Below, one piece after another: positions 59,540-64,000 of a stretch of DNA of 64,000 nucleotides (position 1 is the stretch's first letter; each line of letters begins with the position of its first letter). The notes beneath the pieces are model-generated. The model was not told the DNA's origin. It did not search any database and saw nothing but the letters and a program-made list of their open reading frames with translations. Origin of the DNA: Bacteroides timonensis (GTDB lineage: Bacteria > Bacteroidota > Bacteroidia > Bacteroidales > Bacteroidaceae); NCBI RefSeq assembly GCF_000513195.1, contig NZ_CBVI010000008.1, positions 100,523-164,522 on the forward strand. Direction: 5' to 3'. The position numbers and the translations under genes are program-made.

Positions 59540-61045
59540 TTACTCCCCGTCTTCCCTCTTTCTCGGCTTAAACTCCCTTTTCGGCTTAAACTCCCCGCTT
59601 CCTCCCGGACGGCGTTCCCTGTCGAACGGTTTCCGTTCTCTGTCTCCATCCTTGCGGAATTCCCTTGGCTTGAACTCACCTCTCGGTCTGTCTTCTCTCG
59701 AACCAAACTCACGGGGTTTGCTGTCTCTCGGTCTGAACTCTCTCGGTCTGTCGTCTCTCGATTTGAACTCGCCCGGTTTGCGCGGTTCTCTTGGTTTGAA
59801 ATCCCGTCCTTCTCCCCTCGGTTTGAATTCCCTCGGTTCTCTTGACTTGAAGCCGGATTCTCCGTTTTCGTCTCCCTCTTCGCCTTCACCTTCCTGTTTC
59901 TTGAATTCCTTGTATTTACCGTCGAAAATCTCGTATTTACGGAATTCACATTCCAGTGCACCGTTGAACAGAGGTATTTTGGCAGTCGGTTTCAGTCCTA
60001 TCTGGTCGAAGCACTCTTCACGATAAGAGAGCACCCATGCCGTGTTTCCGGTGAAAGCGTGTTTCAGACGCTCGCCTATCATCTGATACAGTCCCAGCAG
60101 ATTATTGGTAGAAATACGTTCCCCATAAGGCGGGTTGGTGATAATCATGGACTTTTCCGCCGGCTGTTCAAACTGCTGGAAGGGCTGCAACTTCAAGACA
60201 ATGTCTTTCGATACACCTGCTGCCTTGATGTTGTGCGTTGCTATTTCGTTGGCCTGCGGATTATTGTCGTATCCGTATATCTTATGTGTAAACTCACATT
60301 CCTGACTGTCATCGTTGTAAATCGTATCGAATAAATCCTGGTCGAAATCATTCCACTTCTCAAAAGCAAATTCCTTACGGAATACTCCCGGAGCAATGTT
60401 ACGTGCAATCAGTGCCGCCTCAATGGGGATGGTACCCGAACCACACATCGGATCAATCAAGTCACATTCTCCTTTCCAGCCCGTCATGAGGATCATTCCG
60501 GCAGCCAGAACTTCGTTCAACGGAGCCTCTACCGCTTCCTGGCGATAACCGCGGCGGTGTAGTGACTCACCCGATGAGTCGAGCGAAAGCGTACACGTGG
60601 TTTGTGCAATGTGTATATTCAGCAGTACATCCGGGCGGTTGATTCGTACGGACGGACGTTTGTTGAATTTCTCGCGGAAATAATCTACAATGGCATCTTT
60701 TACTTTATAAGATACAAACTTGGAGTGACGGAATTCTTCGCTGAACACAACGGCATCTACAGCAAATGTTTTCTCCACATTCAGGATGTTTTCCCAGCTG
60801 ATAGCTTTGATTTGTTCATAGACTTCATCAGCATCTTTGGCAGTGAAGTTCTTGATCGGTTTCAGGATACGGATTGCTGTGCGCAAGCAGAAATTTGCCT
60901 TGTACATCATTTCCTTGTCTCCACTGAAAGACACCATGCGTCGGCCTATTTCTATGTCGTTTGCCCCTAATGCAGTCAGTTCTTGCGCCAGTACTTCTTC
61001 CAGACCTTGAAAGGTTTTGGCGATCATTTGAAATTGTTCGTTCAT
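59540..61045 (-). CDS. THUMP-domain 23S rRNA guanine-N2 methyltransferase-like protein with Arg-rich tail
   Basis: 501 residues. Residues about 1-160 are a THUMP/ferredoxin-like RNA-binding part (AKTFQGLEEVLAQELTALG). The class I methyltransferase domain (about 165-385) has LIDPMCGSGTIPIEAALIA and catalytic NPPYGER, as in the N-terminal half of RlmL. From about 392 to the end the sequence is a low-complexity tail of REF(K/R)PRE-type repeats, rich in Arg, Lys, Glu, Pro and Phe, probably RNA-binding. The tail's DNA reads open in other frames, which explains spurious reading frames there. Confidence 0.92.
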   Translation of the reverse strand: MNEQFQMIAKTFQGLEEVLAQELTALGANDIEIGRRMVSFSGDKEMMYKANFCLRTAIRILKPIKNFTAKDADEVYEQIKAISWENILNVEKTFAVDAVVFSEEFRHSKFVSYKVKDAIVDYFREKFNKRPSVRINRPDVLLNIHIAQTTCTLSLDSSGESLHRRGYRQEAVEAPLNEVLAAGMILMTGWKGECDLIDPMCGSGTIPIEAALIARNIAPGVFRKEFAFEKWNDFDQDLFDTIYNDDSQECEFTHKIYGYDNNPQANEIATHNIKAAGVSKDIVLKLQPFQQFEQPAEKSMIITNPPYGERISTNNLLGLYQMIGERLKHAFTGNTAWVLSYREECFDQIGLKPTAKIPLFNGALECEFRKYEIFDGKYKEFKKQEGEGEEGDENGESGFKSREPREFKPRGEGRDFKPREPRKPGEFKSRDDRPREFRPRDSKPREFGSREDRPRGEFKPREFRKDGDRERKPFDRERRPGGSGEFKPKREFKPRKREDGE

Positions 61046-61109
61046 CTATTTATTACTGTTTGACTATTCTGTTTTTTATATTAATTCTCTCTATTATCGG
61101 CAGATTATT

Positions 61110-61175
61110 GCATCTATATATCCTACGTGTGGCATCTATATATCCTGCGTGCGGCATCTGTACACCCTGGAACTC
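61110..61175. repeat. Three-unit tandem array with 22-bp period
   Basis: Units start at 61110, 61132 and 61154. The first two differ at two positions (GCATCTATATATCCT then ACGTGTG or GCGTGCG); the third keeps GCATCTGTACACCCT. It ends 13 bases from the cysE stop codon, on its 3' side, an arrangement like the 11604 array after GH9. Confidence 0.8.
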
Positions 61176-61188
61176 GGCTGTTGTTGAT

Positions 61189-62088
61189 TCATTTTTTCGC
61201 CTTGGTTTGTACGATCCTTGCCCCTGCCGGCACATTCTCTGTTACCCAAATGTTACCGCCCACCGTGGCGCCCTGTCCGATAGTGATGCGTCCCAGGATG
61301 GTGGCATTTGAATAGACGATGACATTGTCTTCCAGTATCGGGTGGCGTGGGATGCCCTTGATCGGTTTACCGTCCGCATCCAATGGAAAGCTCTTGGCAC
61401 CCAGAGTTACGCCTTGATACAACTTCACGTTATTTCCGATGACGCACGTCTCCCCAATTACAACACCCGTTCCGTGGTCTATGGTGAAGTGGCTGCCGAT
61501 GGCGGCACCCGGGTGAATATCGATTCCTGTTTCGCTGTGGGCCATTTCAGTGATGATACGCGGAATAAGGGGCACACCGAGTTTCAGTAACTCATGCGCA
61601 ATGCGGTAATTGCTGATGGCACGTATGGCGGGATAACAACTGATTACTTCTCCGAAACTGTGTGCTGCCGGATCTCCATTGTAGGCGGCTGCCACATCAG
61701 TGGCCAGTACACGGCGCATTCCCGGCAAATTGCTGATGAATTTAGCGGCAATCAGTGCCGCTTCTTCACGCTGAAGTTCAGTGCAGCAGGTACATTCTCC
61801 GTTTCCGGTGAAGCAAAGACCTGCAAGTACCTGACCGGTCAGCAAGTCGAACAAGCGTTCGATGTTTACGCCGATGTGATATTTGATGGTGCGGCTGTTG
61901 ACTGTGGAATTACCAAAATAACCGGGGAAGAGGATGGCACGCGATAGCTCTACAATATCTTGCAGTGCCCTAGCCGAAGGCAATGGAGTGCCGTCCGTGT
62001 GCTGATGAAACAGTCCTTTGTAAGATGAGCTTTCCGATAGTTCATCGACTGCCTGTGTCAAAATGTGAGTAAAGTTCAATGGACTCAT
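61189..62088 (-). CDS. cysE: Serine O-acetyltransferase
   Basis: 299 residues from ATG at 62088. A TTG at 62121 would give 11 more residues but overlaps the -7 promoter box, so I reject it. Makes O-acetylserine for cysteine synthesis. The C-terminal left-handed beta-helix has GIDIHPGAAIGSHFTIDHGTGVVIGE and further hexapeptides (VYSNATILGRITIGQGATVGG), with catalytic Asp/His in FTIDHGTG. The long helical N-terminal domain is of the SatA/EpsC type. Divergent from cysK, the next enzyme in the pathway. Confidence 0.94.
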   Translation of the reverse strand: MSPLNFTHILTQAVDELSESSSYKGLFHQHTDGTPLPSARALQDIVELSRAILFPGYFGNSTVNSRTIKYHIGVNIERLFDLLTGQVLAGLCFTGNGECTCCTELQREEAALIAAKFISNLPGMRRVLATDVAAAYNGDPAAHSFGEVISCYPAIRAISNYRIAHELLKLGVPLIPRIITEMAHSETGIDIHPGAAIGSHFTIDHGTGVVIGETCVIGNNVKLYQGVTLGAKSFPLDADGKPIKGIPRHPILEDNVIVYSNATILGRITIGQGATVGGNIWVTENVPAGARIVQTKAKK

Positions 62089-62118
62089 TGGGATATCCTT
62101 TTTATAATAAGGTGGGTA

Positions 62119-62126
62119 CAAAGGTA
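62119..62126 (-). promoter_or_regulatory. -7 promoter box of cysE (TACCTTTG)
   Basis: Minus-strand TACCTTTG matches TAnnTTTG, about 30 bases before the ATG at 62088. No clear -33 TTTG. Confidence 0.5.
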
Positions 62127-62204
62127 ACTATTCTCAGCGAAAATCCCTCATTTGTAGTATGAAAATCCCACAAATATGGTATTTCCTATGAACCGTTAAC
62201 CCTC

Positions 62205-62212
62205 TATCTTTG
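62205..62212 (+). promoter_or_regulatory. -7 promoter box of cysK (TATCTTTG)
   Basis: TATCTTTG matches TAnnTTTG, 40 bases before the cysK ATG. The -33 region has no clean TTTG. Confidence 0.55.
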
Positions 62213-62252
62213 TCATTTAGAAAGAAGAGTATAATTTAAAACCCAATATGTT

Positions 62253-63200
62253 ATGAAAAAGATAGCAAAACAGCTCACGGATCTGGTGGGCAACACTCCC
62301 CTGATGGAGCTGAGTAATTACAATAAATCAAAGGGGCTGAAAGCCCGTCTGATCGTGAAACTGGAGTCATTCAATCCTGCCGGAAGCGTGAAAGACCGCG
62401 TGGCACTGGCAATGATTGAAGATGCCGAGACTTCCGGTTTGCTGAAACCCGGAGCGACTATCATAGAACCTACCAGTGGAAACACCGGAATAGGACTTGC
62501 ATTTGTAGCCGCTTCAAAAGGTTATAAGTTGATTCTCACCATGCCCGATACCATGAGCGTTGAGCGTCGCAACTTACTGAAAGCCTTGGGTGCCGAATTG
62601 GTGCTTACGCCCGGTGCCAATGGTATGAAAGGAGCTATTGCCCGTGCTGAAGAACTGAAAGCAGCTACACCCGGTGCAGTGATTCTTCAGCAGTTTGACA
62701 ACCCCGCAAATCCTGCCATGCACGAACGTACTACAGGACAGGAAATCTGGCGGGATACGGAAGGTCATGTTGATATTTTTGTTGCCGGTGTAGGGACTGG
62801 CGGAACGGTAAGTGGAGTAGGCGCTGCCCTGAAAAAACATAATCCGGCTGTAAAGGTGGTAGCGGTAGAGCCGACCGACTCTCCTGTACTTTCGGGAGGT
62901 GCTCCGGGAGCACATAAGATACAAGGTATCGGTGCCGGTTTTGTTCCCAAGAACTACAATCCGGCAGTAGTGGATGAAATATTGCAGGTAACAAATGACG
63001 ATGCTATCCGTACAGGACGCGAGTTGGCGCAGAAAGAAGGCTTGCTGGTAGGTATATCTTCCGGGGCGGCAGTCAGTGCAGCCACTCGTCTGGCACTTCT
63101 TCCGGAGAATGAGGGGAAAACTATTGTTGCATTATTGCCGGATACAGGCGAACGGTATCTCTCAACGTTGCTATATGCATTTGATGAATACCCGCTGTAG
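62253..63200 (+). CDS. cysK: Cysteine synthase (O-acetylserine sulfhydrylase)
   Basis: 315-residue PLP enzyme converting O-acetylserine and sulfide to cysteine. PLP lysine Lys47 in PAGSVKDRV, substrate loop [11 protein letters not shown], phosphate-binding [10 protein letters not shown], and [10 protein letters not shown] near the C terminus are all present. Normal length for CysK. Divergent from cysE with a 164-base shared promoter region. Confidence 0.96.
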   Translation: MKKIAKQLTDLVGNTPLMELSNYNKSKGLKARLIVKLESFNPAGSVKDRVALAMIEDAETSGLLKPGATIIEPTSGNTGIGLAFVAASKGYKLILTMPDTMSVERRNLLKALGAELVLTPGANGMKGAIARAEELKAATPGAVILQQFDNPANPAMHERTTGQEIWRDTEGHVDIFVAGVGTGGTVSGVGAALKKHNPAVKVVAVEPTDSPVLSGGAPGAHKIQGIGAGFVPKNYNPAVVDEILQVTNDDAIRTGRELAQKEGLLVGISSGAAVSAATRLALLPENEGKTIVALLPDTGERYLSTLLYAFDEYPL

Positions 63201-63280
63201 AATATAACTTAATTTAGGGTTCGCAGGCGGAAATATGTTCATTCCCGGAAAGTAATGAGCTAAATGATAATTTAGGGACG

Positions 63281-63520
63281 GCAGGCTGAAAGCCTGATAT
63301 TATATAGCGTAGGGCATCGCCCTACGTATTGATTACGCTCTCTATCTTAAGCCCTGAAGGGGCGCAATAAAGATGTTATACCCGGTTTCGCCCTTTATTC
63401 CCTTCGGTCATGACACCTTTCTTATTTATACATTAAAGTACGTTCAGGGCTCCTGTAGTGGGGAGATGCTATTACGTAGGGCGATGCCCTACGCTATATA
63501 ATATCAGGCTTTCAGCCTGC
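63281..63520. mobile_element. 240-bp MITE/REP-like element with perfect 48-bp terminal inverted repeats
   Basis: Arms 63281-63328 and 63473-63520 are exact reverse complements. Each holds two smaller palindromes (GGCTGAAAGCC-type and CGTAGGGCATCGCCCTACG). The 144-base centre contains GCCCTGAAGGGGC-type hairpins and no reading frame. Looks like a non-autonomous intergenic element of the REP/MITE kind; no target duplication was identified. Confidence 0.75.
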
Positions 63521-63952
63521 ACACGATAAATCCCCATTTAATTCATAACCGTATAGAAAGGATTCAAATGACAAGCAGTACTATCCCGTCATCCAGCTCG
63601 TTTGTTCTCCATATTTACTTCCATTAGTTGAATTTATTTGTCAGTTATCGTTTTGTACGGAGATATGGGATAATGATGTCTGGATCGAGTATTTCTCCAT
63701 CGTGTGGTGCTTGATGAAAAAGAATGCAAGGAATCCTTGTTGGGGAAATACAAATAGAAAGCGCATGTGGATAATAAAAAGAATATTGCATAGTAATACT
63801 CTTGTAAAAGACTCAAAATACCTGTTTAAGGTGAATTTTTAATCAAATAGACTTTTTGGAAACGAACGGAATATACCGGAAAATAGCGGATAAAACCTTT
63901 TTCAGAGGAAACTTACGCTCATATTTCGGGCAAAATTACCTTTTATCCGGTA

Positions 63953-63983
63953 GGGCTACACCCTTTCGGGCAAATGGTGTAGC
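63953..63983. repeat. One-unit copy of the 40.1-kb 22-bp repeat, in hairpin arms
   Basis: GGGCTACACC and GGTGTAGCCC enclose one CCTTTCGGGCAAAT unit. The array at 40104-40180 has the same arms and three units. Confidence 0.8.
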
Positions 63984-64000
63984 CCTTTTAGCCGCAACCT

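Larger units (their letters stand above)
63201..64000. other. Gene-free 800-base region with repeats
   Basis: Apart from the inverted-repeat element at 63281-63520 and the hairpin at 63953-63983, I see AT-rich sequence without a convincing gene. A 60-codon minus-strand frame (63634-63816) has no recognisable content. Confidence 0.6.

Noticed and set aside
59416..59961. 181-codon minus-strand frame overlapping the methyltransferase tail
   Set aside because: It is a shifted reading of the Arg-rich repeats (NSRNRE-type monotony) and ends in spacer sequence.
62089..62121. TTG start giving a longer CysE
   Set aside because: The TTG lies within the minus-strand TACCTTTG promoter box; the ATG at 62088 gives a normal N terminus.
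63634..63816. 60-codon minus-strand frame near the window end
   Set aside because: No recognisable motif; AT-rich spacer between repeats.

Overview
The window looks like the chromosome of a gut Bacteroides (Bacteroidota), probably of the xylan-degrading B. intestinalis / B. cellulosilyticus type; that species-level guess is inference. The evidence is a SusC/SusD-based polysaccharide utilisation locus (PUL) with a hybrid two-component regulator, TAnnTTTG-type -7 promoter boxes instead of E. coli -10 boxes, many SPII lipoproteins, and Bacteroides-typical families (DUF2723, DUF4271, DUF4836, DUF4878, DUF4861).

Region 1 (1-22,860, all minus strand) is a complex-glycan PUL. In transcription order it runs: CE1 esterase, a secreted protein of unknown function, GH43, SusC, SusD, GH9 lipoprotein, CE1 esterase, CE1 lipoprotein esterase, GH43 lipoprotein, GH3, GH43-CBM6, and a hybrid two-component system whose C-terminal DNA-binding domain lies beyond base 1. 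Three CE1 esterases, three GH43s and a GH3 fit a feruloylated or acylated arabinoxylan-like substrate. A GH9 lipoprotein takes the slot after SusD where a surface glycan-binding protein is usually found, and no GH10 or GH11 xylanase is present.

Region 2 (23,100-28,800) is housekeeping: LOG-family phosphoribohydrolase, DUF4271 membrane protein, HemD-like protein, RnpA, YidD, TatD-like hydrolase, TyrS and tRNA-Gln(TTG). Region 3 (28,800-31,500) is an AT-rich insertion behind the tRNA. It holds a truncated tyrosine recombinase and a three-gene cassette: a twin-arginine-type lipoprotein, a ferredoxin joined by a GGGGS-type linker to an HExxH metallopeptidase-like domain, and a small secreted protein. 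Region 4 (31,600-34,750) is kduI, kduD and a DUF4861 lipoprotein, for unsaturated uronate catabolism.

Region 5 (34,850-39,550, minus) is an operon of a caspase-fold protease, an ECF-like sigma factor, a membrane anti-sigma-like protein and a TPR-CHAT protease. The TPR-CHAT gene is split by a frameshift. Region 6 (39,550-46,950) starts with a 1.2-kb gene-free stretch carrying 22-bp tandem arrays, followed by a plus-strand cluster: a possible regulator, a WG-repeat protein, a DUF4836 lipoprotein interrupted by an in-frame stop, a DUF4878 lipoprotein, a YD-repeat-like lipoprotein and a membrane protein.

Region 7 (47,000-63,200) is mostly minus-strand core genes: polysaccharide deacetylase, DUF2723 membrane protein, zinc/manganese ABC ATPase and binding protein (no permease next to them), MnmD, a DedA-like protein, a membrane protein, PurD, an S9 dipeptidyl peptidase, an ORF6N protein, a THUMP-type rRNA methyltransferase with an Arg-rich tail, and CysE divergent from CysK. 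The last 800 bases hold no convincing gene but carry a 240-bp element with perfect 48-bp inverted arms and a one-unit copy of the 22-bp repeat seen near 40.1 kb.

The strongest candidates for something undescribed are the ferredoxin-metallopeptidase cassette, the caspase/sigma/anti-sigma/TPR-CHAT operon, and the recurrence of 22-bp-period arrays of unrelated sequence in several spacers. All functional statements come from reading motifs by eye; no database search was possible.
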